A stretch of 27,540 nt of DNA from positions 1 through 27,540 of the IMG/VR virus record IMGVR_UViG_3300031578_009723, one strand, 5' to 3'. The notes under the pieces were generated by a model. It saw nothing but the letters and a program-made list of their open reading frames with translations, did no database searches and was not told where the DNA came from. How positions within the stretch are numbered: the first letter of the stretch is position 1; each line of letters opens with the position of its first letter. This DNA is from a virus. Shown here one piece after another: positions 9,087 through 16,577 of this stretch. A program made the translations under genes and the position numbers.

Positions 9087-10331
9087 TTAGGTTAGTGTCC
9101 TATTAGTTCGCATAAGATGTAACATAGCTGATGATCCCCATTCTTTTTGTCTTAAAAAGGTAAGATGGCTAGCTCTAAGGATATACATACCGGTGAAATC
9201 TTTAGTTGAATCAATTTTTGTATCGAGTTTTACAGCTTCACCAACTTCCATCAGATTAAGAATTCTCATACTATTTTCAATCTCAATTGATATCTCGGTT
9301 ATTGCGGATACACGCCTTGCATATTTTGCTTTGATAAAAGACTCACTTAGTTCATATCCGGTATGATCTTTATGAATTGATACACGACTCGTTATTGGCA
9401 TTGCTTCTTGGTCAAAGAATATTTTATTTCCCTTTGAGATTAATCCATATTCTTTTGAAAGATCCTGAAGGTTTGTATCAATTGTGTAAAATAGTCTATC
9501 TTTTGGTTTAACAATATGCCTTATATTTGGAGCCATAAAAGCAAAGGCTGAATTTCCTTTATATGTAGTTGTAAAATTCTTTGTGGTATAGAAATTTTTA
9601 CCATCTGTACATTTATCAATTATTTTAGTATTATCTGCTCCAAGAGGAAGCTGATAAATTACAAATTTACTTGACGAGGTCATTTTTGCTGTCAAGTTTT
9701 TTACACATACTTTGTTATCATGAGTACAAAATATTGCGGCCATTCCATCATAGATACCAAAAGTTCTATTTAAATACTTTAGATTTTTGTAAAGAGTACT
9801 TGAAGGAATTAAAATCTGGTCGATTTTTTCTTTATTAGCTCCCTGTGTATCAATTTTTGAAGTTGCTTGGGTTTTTGATATTAGATCATTTATAGTAGCT
9901 GTTAGAGTCATATTGTGATAAACATAGTTAACAAGCCAGTTCATCGTGGCAAATGCTTTTCTTGAAACACATACTATTGTAATAGGTTGTCGATCTTTTT
10001 GAATATTTTGAGGGCTTGGAACTGATACTTGTAATGGCATATCAGATGATAAGTACATTAGCTCAAATTGTATTTGCTCCATTGGAATCGAAGGAGCGGT
10101 ACCGTACAACCTACTTGTTAGTTTTAAAGGCGTTTGTCCATATATCTTTTCTAAAATAATATCATTTGGATCAGCAAATATTTTAAGAATAAATGTCTGA
10201 TATGGTGCATCAATTGATGTTATAATAGATACAGAATATAAGTCAGGAGTTAAGTCAACTTTTCCAATTTTTAATTCAAATTCGTATGTTCTGTTAGGAC
10301 TCCAATATCTACTACTTTTATTTTCTGCCAT
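9087..10331 (-). CDS. Baseplate hub-like (gpD/gp27-type) tail protein
   Basis: I place the start at the ATG at 10331 (protein MAENKSSRYW..., 414 residues), which has AGAGG eight to nine bases upstream; a longer in-frame version would need a TTG at 10370. The N-terminus (YEFELKIGKVDLTPDLYSVS) is beta-rich, as in hub and late-control-D proteins. The middle contains a helical TATINDLISKTQATSKID element and a stretch resembling the hub motif in which a small helical domain precedes 'one residue step then FGIYDGMAA'. The C-terminus (GEAVKLDTKI...GMYILRASHLTF) resembles the closing OB-like part of such proteins. In myophages and related systems the hub joins the tube to the spike. It is the first gene of the structural unit after the terminator. 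The assignment rests on overall layout. Confidence 0.5.
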   Translation of the reverse strand: MAENKSSRYWSPNRTYEFELKIGKVDLTPDLYSVSIITSIDAPYQTFILKIFADPNDIILEKIYGQTPLKLTSRLYGTAPSIPMEQIQFELMYLSSDMPLQVSVPSPQNIQKDRQPITIVCVSRKAFATMNWLVNYVYHNMTLTATINDLISKTQATSKIDTQGANKEKIDQILIPSSTLYKNLKYLNRTFGIYDGMAAIFCTHDNKVCVKNLTAKMTSSSKFVIYQLPLGADNTKIIDKCTDGKNFYTTKNFTTTYKGNSAFAFMAPNIRHIVKPKDRLFYTIDTNLQDLSKEYGLISKGNKIFFDQEAMPITSRVSIHKDHTGYELSESFIKAKYARRVSAITEISIEIENSMRILNLMEVGEAVKLDTKIDSTKDFTGMYILRASHLTFLRQKEWGSSAMLHLMRTNRTLT

Positions 10332-10356
10332 CCTACCATCCTCTTTCAGGTGATTT

Positions 10357-10367
10357 TTATTTTGTTC
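10357..10367 (-). promoter_or_regulatory. Candidate promoter motif GAACAAAATAA upstream of hub-like gene
   Basis: The minus-strand GAACAAAATAA sits between the terminator at 10384-10414 and the ATG at 10331, where a promoter is expected if the terminator stops the upstream message. It is an exact match to the copy before terL. No sigma70-type -35/-10 pair was recognised. The motif would fit a promoter for the phage's own polymerase. Confidence 0.4.
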
Positions 10368-10383
10368 CAAAAAAATCTAAACG

Positions 10384-10414
10384 AAAAAAATGGGGAAAGT
10401 TTCCTCCCCATTTT
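10384..10414 (-). terminator. Intrinsic (Rho-independent) terminator
   Basis: On the minus strand a 10-bp perfect stem (AAAATGGGGA paired with TCCCCATTTT, positions 10387-10396 and 10405-10414) with an eight-base loop is followed by seven T residues (complement of 10384-10390). It begins 13 bases after the stop of the DUF932-like gene and precedes the hub-like gene. The layout is that of a strong intrinsic terminator and separates the accessory/polymerase unit from the structural unit. Confidence 0.88.
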
Positions 10415-10426
10415 CGATCTACGGCA

Positions 10427-11368
10427 TCATGATAGTTGAAGTCTTTCTAAGACATCATACATTCTTGTCGGGATAACAAGAACACTCTCTGCCGCATTTT
10501 CAAGAAGCCGCTTGCTATTCAAGTTCGGCTCAAGGCTACTGTATCTTGCAATCGCTAAAAACACTTGCCATGCAGATGGTAACGGAGGAACCGCACCTTC
10601 TTGTACTGGGGGATTTAATTCATCCAAAATTGCTGCTATCTTCTCTTTACGTTTTTTACCGATTCCCTCAATTATATCAAGCACAGATAACATCTCATCT
10701 TCATTCAATGTGCTGTTAAAACTTGATGTAATCATATCGGTAATGTCTTGTGTAAATACTTGCATATAGGAACCAACTGCGGTTGATAGTTGGGTGGTTG
10801 AACTTTCGATGTGAACCTGTCTCATTTCACCCAAGGAGAAGCCGAATATGGTGCGTCCAATTTGACGCCCTATGTTATCAATGGCTATACCAAAACCCAG
10901 TGTTGCCGCTCTTGTACCGTTGTAGCTATTGTTTACAATCATAACCGGAAGTACATCTCCAGCTTGTGCAATACTTTGGCTACTTTGTAAAATAATTTCA
11001 TTTCTCATTCGGCAAAAGGTATTCCAGAGGATTGTGTTTTCCTCAAGAATGGGCATGCCAACGCTTTGTATAGCGTCTCTAATTCTTTGATTGACAATAT
11101 CGTTTCCTATAAATTTGTACATATCGGAAACGTATCCTGCATAGTTATATTCTTGTTCTTCAGGACCTTTTGTAAATATACCGATAAGGGGTGTATCTAA
11201 ACCATCAGTTGGATGATTTAACTCAGGTACTTCCGAAAAGTTACGATTGGATTGTAACTCACGATAAACGACTTCACCATATCTATCGGTATAGCTGTAT
11301 AAACCTTTGTAAGAGCGAGTTACGTCGAGACCCATTGTCCTTGCTCTCTCGCTGAAGGGTGTTCTCAT
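10427..11368 (-). CDS. DUF932-like phage protein
   Basis: A 313-residue protein whose layout resembles DUF932 (phage/plasmid-like proteins of unknown function). The N-terminus MRTPFSERARTMGLDV matches the usual 'TPFSxRA' start. A central VMIVNNSYNGTRAATLGFGI (142-161) resembles the family's 'NSHDGTSA' motif. A C-terminal PSAWQVFLAIARYSS resembles its closing helix. Residues 231-249 (LDIIEGIGKKRKEKIAAIL) look like a helix-hairpin-helix, suggesting nucleic-acid contact. The start is well supported by AAGGAG six bases upstream, although it lies 86 bases inside the preceding gene. It is the last gene before a terminator. Base composition looks more GC-rich than its neighbours, which may reflect high expression. 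The function is unknown. Confidence 0.5.
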   Translation of the reverse strand: MRTPFSERARTMGLDVTRSYKGLYSYTDRYGEVVYRELQSNRNFSEVPELNHPTDGLDTPLIGIFTKGPEEQEYNYAGYVSDMYKFIGNDIVNQRIRDAIQSVGMPILEENTILWNTFCRMRNEIILQSSQSIAQAGDVLPVMIVNNSYNGTRAATLGFGIAIDNIGRQIGRTIFGFSLGEMRQVHIESSTTQLSTAVGSYMQVFTQDITDMITSSFNSTLNEDEMLSVLDIIEGIGKKRKEKIAAILDELNPPVQEGAVPPLPSAWQVFLAIARYSSLEPNLNSKRLLENAAESVLVIPTRMYDVLERLQLS

Positions 11369-11705
11369 TTATGTCTCCTTCCGGAATAATGTTATTGCCT
11401 GATACAATGGGTTTCAAGACTTCAACGATTTTCATTTTCATTGTTTCCTGAAACATTTCCATTGATCCGTCGAAAACAGCATGGGTTAGCATACTTGCGA
11501 CAACGTCTAATGCACCATCCATAGTTGCATGACCAGTCTCCCCCCATCTGTTTTTCATTATAAAAAGTTGATTGTCTTTATCAAGAGATAGTATTATTTG
11601 AGCCTTGTATATTTTATCGTGGGCCGTTAGACCATTTCCAATACTTATGTTTCCATTGTCACCAGTGATGCAACCTCCTGATACTTTTGACTGTGTAATT
11701 GGCAT
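11283..11705 (-). CDS. Hypothetical protein, 140 aa
   Basis: I do not recognise this protein. It begins with a beta-rich part (GNISIGNGLTAHDKIYKAQI, LSLDKDNQLFIMKN), followed by a helix rich in Met (about 70-95) and a polar, probably disordered tail with many Asn, Ser and Arg. The AGGAG seven bases before its ATG overlaps the stop of the 178-residue gene, so it belongs to the same operon. Its last ~28 codons overlap the next gene in another frame. The long overlap probably couples translation of the two. Confidence 0.7.
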   Translation of the reverse strand: MPITQSKVSGGCITGDNGNISIGNGLTAHDKIYKAQIILSLDKDNQLFIMKNRWGETGHATMDGALDVVASMLTHAVFDGSMEMFQETMKMKIVEVLKPIVSGNNIIPEGDINENTLQRESKDNGSRRNSLLQRFIQLYR

Positions 11706-12242
11706 TTATGCTCCTCTCAATCTATAATACAATCTTGAAACTAATAAGTTTCTTCCTTCATTTGTGTCTTCATATGGTGCATCAAGAACATCTAATATTT
11801 CAGGCATCATTCTTTTTCGTAATACATTTGATGTTAAAGGTAATTTAAATGGAGATATTATTTGGAATGGTCTTCCGCTCCAATAATACCTTACATGTCC
11901 CACCTTTGGACCGGTTAATAACATAGAAACAATTCCATAATCTACGAATGTTCTGTATTTAAATTTTACCTTTCTATATCTTCCAACAACAATGGCGATT
12001 TGATTTCGTGCATATTTTGCAACTGCAGGATTTCTTTTCCAAAATCTTTTTTGGTCTTCTTTAGTAACGAACCATCCACGCCAATCCTTATGCTTTATAT
12101 GAAAAAAACCATCGTTGAATTTTATTATATCACCTTTTCTATAGTGCATTGCTGGATTGTCATTTAGATATTGTTTAACTACTTTGTAGTCATATTGCTC
12201 AAGTGTGAAGCTCTGTTTTACCCAAGGTAATATATCCTGCAT
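11706..12242 (-). CDS. Hypothetical basic protein, 178 aa
   Basis: A basic, aromatic-rich protein with many Tyr, Trp, Arg and Lys and a beta-like centre (DIIKFNDGFFHIKHKDWRGW, then AIVVGRYRKVKFKYRTF). This makes nucleic-acid binding conceivable, but no named fold is recognised. The C-terminal ~35 residues are helical and charged (VLDAPYEDTNEGRNLLVSR). AAAGGA upstream of the ATG overlaps the end of the methyltransferase-like gene, so the two are co-transcribed. There are no cysteines, membrane segments or signal peptide. Confidence 0.7.
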   Translation of the reverse strand: MQDILPWVKQSFTLEQYDYKVVKQYLNDNPAMHYRKGDIIKFNDGFFHIKHKDWRGWFVTKEDQKRFWKRNPAVAKYARNQIAIVVGRYRKVKFKYRTFVDYGIVSMLLTGPKVGHVRYYWSGRPFQIISPFKLPLTSNVLRKRMMPEILDVLDAPYEDTNEGRNLLVSRLYYRLRGA

Positions 12243-12243
12243 T

Positions 12244-12846
12244 TTAAATCCTTTCGATGAAAGATCTTAAGTATATATCCCTCCCATCAAATTTGAAAGC
12301 TGGATGTTGAAGACCAACTTTGAACCGGTTTTCAAGTTCCCAAAAATATTTCATTCTTCCTGGAGTCCATATTGATGCATGTGGACAAGATGGTTCATTC
12401 AACAATTCTGTTGTTAATAGGATGTTTTTCTGTACAAAATCTACCACGTTCGGATTATCATTCAATATCATTTCTGCAAGCTGTATATAATTTGGAACAA
12501 TAACATCAACTTGTCCACCCTTATGTAATACTGTGGACACAAGATAAATGAAATACTCAACTTGTGTAAATGACACATGCTCAAGGAAACGATAGATAAC
12601 AACTCGATCAAATGTGATTGATGTTCGTTCCATAAACTCAAAAACATCCATGTTCAAATTCACATGCTTTGTTAGACGATCCCCATCATTATTCCAGGAT
12701 TCTATATCACTTTCTACATGTGATGCTTTTGTTTCTGTGAAATACGATGTATCCACATTTAATATATACTTGGGAAACATCAAATTTTCTTGTGTTGACA
12801 TTGGAAGCGGTTGAAATTTTCCAGCTGCAATATTTAATATTACCAT
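12244..12846 (-). CDS. SAM-dependent methyltransferase-like protein (class I fold)
   Basis: The start is taken at the ATG at 12846 (MVILNIAAGKFQ, 200 residues), five bases after GAGG; a GTG six bases earlier is possible. The sequence follows class I methyltransferase order: a short motif I (LNIAAGKF) lacking the usual GxGxG, an acidic strand end (LNVDTSYF), a later FDRVVIYRFLEHV that fits motif IV with the 'hxxEHh' seen in Methyltransf_11-type enzymes, and KGGQVDVIVPNY for the post-motif strand. The substrate is unknown. Short glycine-poor motif I forms occur in phage and sugar-biosynthesis enzymes. It sits between the polymerase-like gene and small unknowns, so a DNA- or nucleotide-modifying role is only a guess. 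Confidence 0.55.
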   Translation of the reverse strand: MVILNIAAGKFQPLPMSTQENLMFPKYILNVDTSYFTETKASHVESDIESWNNDGDRLTKHVNLNMDVFEFMERTSITFDRVVIYRFLEHVSFTQVEYFIYLVSTVLHKGGQVDVIVPNYIQLAEMILNDNPNVVDFVQKNILLTTELLNEPSCPHASIWTPGRMKYFWELENRFKVGLQHPAFKFDGRDIYLRSFIERI

Positions 12847-12848
12847 TT

Positions 12849-13580
12849 TCACCTCACATTTTCGTAGACGATTGATTTTGTAAACGGCTCGATGTAAAAT
12901 TTGAAATATCTTTCTCTGTCAACATCATCCGTATCCATTATTTTTAAGGTCGATTGGGATACTTCAAGCTCACCATATCCTAATAAAAAAATGTTGAACT
13001 TTCCATTTTTAACTGGTATCCCAAACAACGCGGGATTTTCAGATTCAAAAAACTCATCTCTCATTTTTTGTAGTCTTGTAAATAAAGAGTTCTTATTAAC
13101 ATCAAGCATTAAGCAAAGTTTTCTATAGATCTCGTCCATTGCTTTATAACGAAATGCAACACCTTTGATTGTTACTTCGTTATTATTATCCAATGCAATA
13201 TAGGATTTCCTATCAATTGAAGAAACGAATGTTCTTAATACTTGCCTTTGTTCCAATGGAATGTGACCAATGTTTGTTACATGCAAAGGTCTTGTTAAAA
13301 TCAAACCATCGTATTGACGAATTACAATTTCATCATCTTGAATGTTATTTATATTAATATAGTCATTGATAATAGACTCGGTGGTACCCCTTAGTAGAGA
13401 TGTGATTCTTGGATTTTCTTTCATCATTTGTCCGATCATGATATTTCTTCCAATCTTATCTTCCGGATCAACATGTGAAAGATCATATCCCTTGTTTTTT
13501 AAAATAGTATAATGGCAGGCTTCGATATCATAAATCAAAACATCTCTCATAACTAATGGTAAATTTGGGTTTAGTTGCAT
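12849..13580 (-). CDS. Small protein resembling family-B DNA polymerase palm/thumb (tentative)
   Basis: A 243-residue protein in which several polymerase-like elements fall in order. YDIEACHYTIL (17-27) resembles motif A with Asp18. SLLRGTTESIINDYI (61-75) is in the place of the fingers helix. IRQYDGLIL (88-96) resembles motif C with a single Asp91. RKSYIAL (124-130) and VTIKGVAFRY (136-145) resemble the KKxY element and following strand of family-B polymerases. The rest (about 150-243) has no obvious match. There is no exonuclease domain, and the length is far below a normal polymerase. It could be a relic, a minimal polymerase or primase, or a chance likeness. The start relies on the hairpin-bridged ribosome site described separately. 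The gene before it ends at 13622 and the methyltransferase-like gene follows. Confidence 0.4.
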   Translation of the reverse strand: MQLNPNLPLVMRDVLIYDIEACHYTILKNKGYDLSHVDPEDKIGRNIMIGQMMKENPRITSLLRGTTESIINDYININNIQDDEIVIRQYDGLILTRPLHVTNIGHIPLEQRQVLRTFVSSIDRKSYIALDNNNEVTIKGVAFRYKAMDEIYRKLCLMLDVNKNSLFTRLQKMRDEFFESENPALFGIPVKNGKFNIFLLGYGELEVSQSTLKIMDTDDVDRERYFKFYIEPFTKSIVYENVR

Positions 13581-13624
13581 TGGGGTATGGGGTCAGGATT
13601 TTTACTCCCGACCCCAACTCCTTA
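13578..13624 (-). promoter_or_regulatory. Ribosome-binding site bridged by an RNA hairpin
   Basis: On the minus strand TAAGGAG (stop of the upstream gene plus SD, 13624-13618) is followed by TT, then a 10-bp stem with one G-U pair (GGGGTCGGGA / TCCTGACCCC, 13615-13606 and 13598-13589, seven-base loop), then ATACCCCA and the ATG. Unfolded, the SD is 37 bases from the ATG; with the hairpin looped out it is 10. T4 gene 25 is a known case of this arrangement. A competing 7-bp pairing, TTGGGGT (13617-13611) with ACCCCAA (13586-13580), would hide the start codon. Confidence 0.6.
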
Positions 13625-14344
13625 TACCAACGTATTGATAATGACGTTATCAATCTGGAGATGATGATTGATATCTTCGATTGTCGCCTGCCGTTCAAGC
13701 AACCAATTAATTGCATCCTGATTGGACTCCAATCCTTCTGCCTTTGAACTTTGTTTATATCGTAACTGTAGTGCTTCACCGTCCAGTGCCTCGCTTAGTT
13801 TATGGCGAATGTCAGCCGGGTCTCTTGTCACGACTTCAATATTCGTGTCTTTCTTTTTCGCTCGGACAATGGCGTATGGGATCAAAGCATCATCAACATC
13901 ATTACAGAAAACTGAGATTAGTCCTGTACGAACTCCGTAGCTTTTTACAAATATACCATTTCCAAGATCGTAAATAATCCTGAACCCGTTATTGTAGATC
14001 TGCATATCCATTGCAGGTCTATCAAGAACCGGGATAAGATGTGCAGCATCAAATATAACGATGCGTCTTTTTTCTGTTCCTTCTTCAGTTCCAATAGTCA
14101 CAAGCAATTGTTCTGTTGGATCAACGCCTGTGATTGATACGGTTGGTTTTCTGATACTTGGAAAATTCTGGACATTTCCATTGAACCATGCTGCCAAGTT
14201 TGTCATTTCAATGACATTTGGGTCTGTAGCAGCCTCTTGAACCTCTGCTACTGATGCTTCGGGAATATCTAAATCATCTTCAGAAAATATAACCGCTTCT
14301 TCTGTTACTCCATTTCTAACCATTTGAGACAAGTTGTCATTCAT
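13622..14344 (-). CDS. Hypothetical protein, 240 aa
   Basis: The start is set at the ATG at 14344 (MNDNLSQMVRNG), which has AAGGAG ten bases upstream; an earlier in-frame ATG at 14380 has no SD and would overlap the preceding gene. The N-terminal ~60 residues are acidic and probably disordered. A beta-rich core follows (about 70-170: TVSITGVDPTEQLLVTIG, RRIVIFDAAHLIPVL, FRIIYDLGNGIFVKSYGV). The C-terminus is helical with acidic and basic stretches. No catalytic motif is recognised. The Ala/Gln/Glu-rich composition and somewhat higher GC than its neighbours may point to strong expression. Its stop codon doubles as part of the next gene's SD. Confidence 0.7.
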   Translation of the reverse strand: MNDNLSQMVRNGVTEEAVIFSEDDLDIPEASVAEVQEAATDPNVIEMTNLAAWFNGNVQNFPSIRKPTVSITGVDPTEQLLVTIGTEEGTEKRRIVIFDAAHLIPVLDRPAMDMQIYNNGFRIIYDLGNGIFVKSYGVRTGLISVFCNDVDDALIPYAIVRAKKKDTNIEVVTRDPADIRHKLSEALDGEALQLRYKQSSKAEGLESNQDAINWLLERQATIEDINHHLQIDNVIINTLV

Positions 14345-14367
14345 CAAATTCGTGCTCCTTTGAAAAT

Positions 14368-14718
14368 TTATTTTTTCCACTTATTGCTTTCTTCTTCGAG
14401 ATCTTTTCTCCATTCCGTAGGGCTAATGTCAGCAAATGTTTCTAATGCAGCTCCAGCTAATACAAAGACTTTAACCAACTCTTCATATGCTCTAACAGGT
14501 GCTGATCCCTCTTTCATTTCATTTGAATTGAATAACCACGATGGAAGTTCGGCGTCCCATTTTCCGCAATATCCCTTTTTCGCTTTTGACAAGTATTCTT
14601 CGATGAATAAAAGGAAACTTGCAAAATTGAGAGATTCTAAATCAGAGTATTCACCAAAACAACACCGCTGATATTCTCTCTCTTTTTGATACACTTCAAA
14701 CAAACCTCTAATGTTCAT
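14368..14718 (-). CDS. Hypothetical helical protein, 116 aa
   Basis: A small, all-helical-looking protein with several Trp and two adjacent Cys (YQRCCFG) near residue 17. The C-terminal half contains AYEELVKVFVLAGAALETF, a long amphipathic helix, followed by PTEWRKDLEEESNKWKK. The pattern is compact and looks like a conserved phage protein, but I cannot name its family. A nucleotide pyrophosphohydrolase (MazG-like) fold was considered and lacks the ExxE pattern. AAGGAGAAG before the ATG supports the start. It lies between the TIM-barrel gene and the 240-residue gene in one run. Confidence 0.7.
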   Translation of the reverse strand: MNIRGLFEVYQKEREYQRCCFGEYSDLESLNFASFLLFIEEYLSKAKKGYCGKWDAELPSWLFNSNEMKEGSAPVRAYEELVKVFVLAGAALETFADISPTEWRKDLEEESNKWKK

Positions 14719-14728
14719 ACACTTCTCC

Positions 14729-15445
14729 TTATCTTTTATTTACCAACGATTCTAAGTATGTGGCATTCTTCTGTAATTTGTGTTGATATTCCGCCATATA
14801 TTCTAACACAAAATCGCCTTCCCAATTATAACGATAGACCACATCTTTTACAAATCGTACTAAATTCAGGTCACCAACAGGGGTATTAAATGGCAGATGC
14901 TGCCCATGTCCTTTGGCTCGATTGGATAAATGGATGACTGATGTGTATTTCAAAAGAAAGGGTAATATTTTATTATCAAACCACAATTCTTCGATATGAC
15001 TTGTGTCAATTACCATTTTCGCATTTCTGTTGTCACTCCAGATTAAATACTCCACTATTTCTAATGGACTACGAAATTCTTTTTTACCTTTCCATCCGAA
15101 TGTTTCAATACACAATATGACTTGACTATGCACTCCATGAGTAAACTCAGGGATGAATGACGAAATTCCTTTATTCGGATGTATAACAAACTTGACACAA
15201 CCCGTTCTCTCAAATATCTCATTTACCATTGTGGTTATATCTTTCCGTGGTCGCTTTAGTGTATCTAATGGTAAGTGAGTAACTCTTACTTTTGTATTAT
15301 TTTCTTCTAAAGAATGTAAGATGTCATCTGAATTGATTTGATAATTTTCGTATTTATATAATGCAAGCTGAATACTTGACGGAATATTCTCTTTATAGTA
15401 TCTATCATCTTTACCAAATCCATATGAAATCGACACATTAATCAT
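14729..15445 (-). CDS. Xylose-isomerase-like TIM-barrel protein
   Basis: A 238-residue protein with the C-terminal pattern of the xylose-isomerase-like / AP-endonuclease-2 TIM-barrel superfamily. A metal-type Glu in CIETFGW (132-138) is followed by VIDTSHIEELWF with a DxxH strand-end pair, then SVIHLSNRAKGHGQHLPFNT with a further His, and a last strand FVLEYM (Glu near the C-terminus). These are the positions where superfamily members bind divalent metals to isomerise sugars or cut DNA at abasic sites. The likely function, sugar epimerase or endonuclease, is open. Its start overlaps the FolE2 stop as ATGA, so the two are translationally coupled. A joint pathway is inferred only from that coupling. 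Confidence 0.6.
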   Translation of the reverse strand: MINVSISYGFGKDDRYYKENIPSSIQLALYKYENYQINSDDILHSLEENNTKVRVTHLPLDTLKRPRKDITTMVNEIFERTGCVKFVIHPNKGISSFIPEFTHGVHSQVILCIETFGWKGKKEFRSPLEIVEYLIWSDNRNAKMVIDTSHIEELWFDNKILPFLLKYTSVIHLSNRAKGHGQHLPFNTPVGDLNLVRFVKDVVYRYNWEGDFVLEYMAEYQHKLQKNATYLESLVNKR

Positions 15446-16302
15446 AAGTACCTTCTTCCGTTGAAGCCTCCCGGCACTCCTTTCCAGTTAACTGCAATCG
15501 CTTCATGCGTATGAATTGATTCTTCGTGAATACATTTTACAATCCAATCTCTAATAGGCATTTGACTCAATGATTGTGAGATTATACGAATAGCATCTTC
15601 AACAAACATTGGATTTTCTGCTGCAACTCTTGCAATTTCCTGCTCATCAATTCTCTTGATTACTGGATACGGGAGAGTTTTAATGTTAGATTCAACCGCT
15701 TCAATAATATCCTCTAACCATATGTAATTATTTGGATCACACTCAATCAATATGTAAGCAAACGATCTTTGATTATGTGGATAACCTTTACTTTGATTCT
15801 CAGATAAATGCCCACATAGTTCTGCTGAGCATGGGCAATATGATGCGTATTGAATTGTTACCCCTTGAAAGAATCTGAATACATCTCCATCTTTTTCTTT
15901 ATATAACTGTCCTTCAAATTTACATTTATAATACAAGGGAAACCAATTATCTGATAAAATAGATTTTCGCATCAATGGCATTCTAAAATCAAACTTCATA
16001 AAACTTGCAGAACTCTCAACATTGGTTCTTACATCATCGAGTATTTGTCTTATCAATACATGTTTCAATGGTAAATCAAGATATTGCTTTAATGTCAACC
16101 CTAATCTAGACATTGAAATGCCTTTTGTTTTTTTATCAAGATTTGTTCTCATTGAAACATTTGCATTAAGCTGGTAAAATCCTCCACTTTTAAATTCTAG
16201 TTTAAAAGGAAGTTCAATATTCTCCACTCCAACTTGCATAATCGGCATTTCAATATTTGGAGCTGAGCATTGAACATCTGGCAAACATTCTTTATCTGTC
16301 AT
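15442..16302 (-). CDS. folE2: GTP cyclohydrolase FolE2 (type IB)
   Basis: GTP cyclohydrolase IB opens GTP and makes 7,8-dihydroneopterin triphosphate, the entry to folate and to 7-deazaguanine (preQ0) synthesis. The protein is 286 residues, close to the normal size. Family signatures are SYCPCSAE (Cys156 and Cys158, metal site) and PHNQRS (175-180), with the ENPMFVED glutamate near 229. In known phages the downstream enzymes QueD, QueE and QueC turn the product into modified DNA bases; none of these is in the window. A GGGAGGGG SD nine bases before the ATG lies in the upstream gene, and the start overlaps that gene's stop as TAATG. The N-terminal ~30 residues are extra to the core. Confidence 0.85.
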   Translation of the reverse strand: MTDKECLPDVQCSAPNIEMPIMQVGVENIELPFKLEFKSGGFYQLNANVSMRTNLDKKTKGISMSRLGLTLKQYLDLPLKHVLIRQILDDVRTNVESSASFMKFDFRMPLMRKSILSDNWFPLYYKCKFEGQLYKEKDGDVFRFFQGVTIQYASYCPCSAELCGHLSENQSKGYPHNQRSFAYILIECDPNNYIWLEDIIEAVESNIKTLPYPVIKRIDEQEIARVAAENPMFVEDAIRIISQSLSQMPIRDWIVKCIHEESIHTHEAIAVNWKGVPGGFNGRRYL

Positions 16303-16577
16303 TAACAGACCCCTCCCAGATTATTATCATAGAAATATCCCTCTACTTCGTCCATCCATTGTTCCCACAGTTTGTATAGCTTTGTATTGGTATGTGGGAT
16401 TATTTCATGTTCTCTATCATTTTCACAATGTGGTATAAGTTCGGGTCCTTCTAAAAAATTATTATTATAAACTGATAAACTACCGGTTTTGTTGATAATA
16501 AATGTGGTGGAAGGTCTTTCATATGTAAACAAGACCTCTCCACCACATACAGGACAATATTTCTTTTTTAGATTCAT
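16302..16577 (-). CDS. Small zinc-ribbon-like protein, 91 aa
   Basis: The N-terminus YCPVCGGEVLFTYERP is a classical zinc-ribbon knuckle. A second possible ligand pair is near PHCENDREH (about residues 49-57), so one Cys/His zinc site is plausible. The rest is acidic with aromatic residues and no catalytic motif. The gene overlaps the preceding stop as ATGA (16574-16577), and its own stop overlaps the FolE2 start, so it sits in a chain of coupled small genes. Function unknown; a DNA-, RNA- or protein-binding adaptor is possible. Confidence 0.65.
   Translation of the reverse strand: MNLKKKYCPVCGGEVLFTYERPSTTFIINKTGSLSVYNNNFLEGPELIPHCENDREHEIIPHTNTKLYKLWEQWMDEVEGYFYDNNLGGVC

Noticed and set aside
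9087-10370. Longer hub-like gene starting at TTG 10370
   Set aside because: No SD fits, and the ATG at 10331 has AGAGG at good spacing. The TTG also overlaps the candidate promoter region.
12849-13580. Reverse transcriptase identity for the polymerase-like gene
   Set aside because: No YxDD motif is present; the single-Asp IRQYDGLIL with a KxY-like element fits family B better.
13622-14380. ATG at 14380 as start of the 240-residue gene
   Set aside because: It lies inside the preceding gene without an SD; the ATG at 14344 has AAGGAG at ten bases.
14368-14718. MazG-type pyrophosphohydrolase
   Set aside because: It lacks the ExxE metal-binding pattern and Cys-rich N-terminus does not fit.
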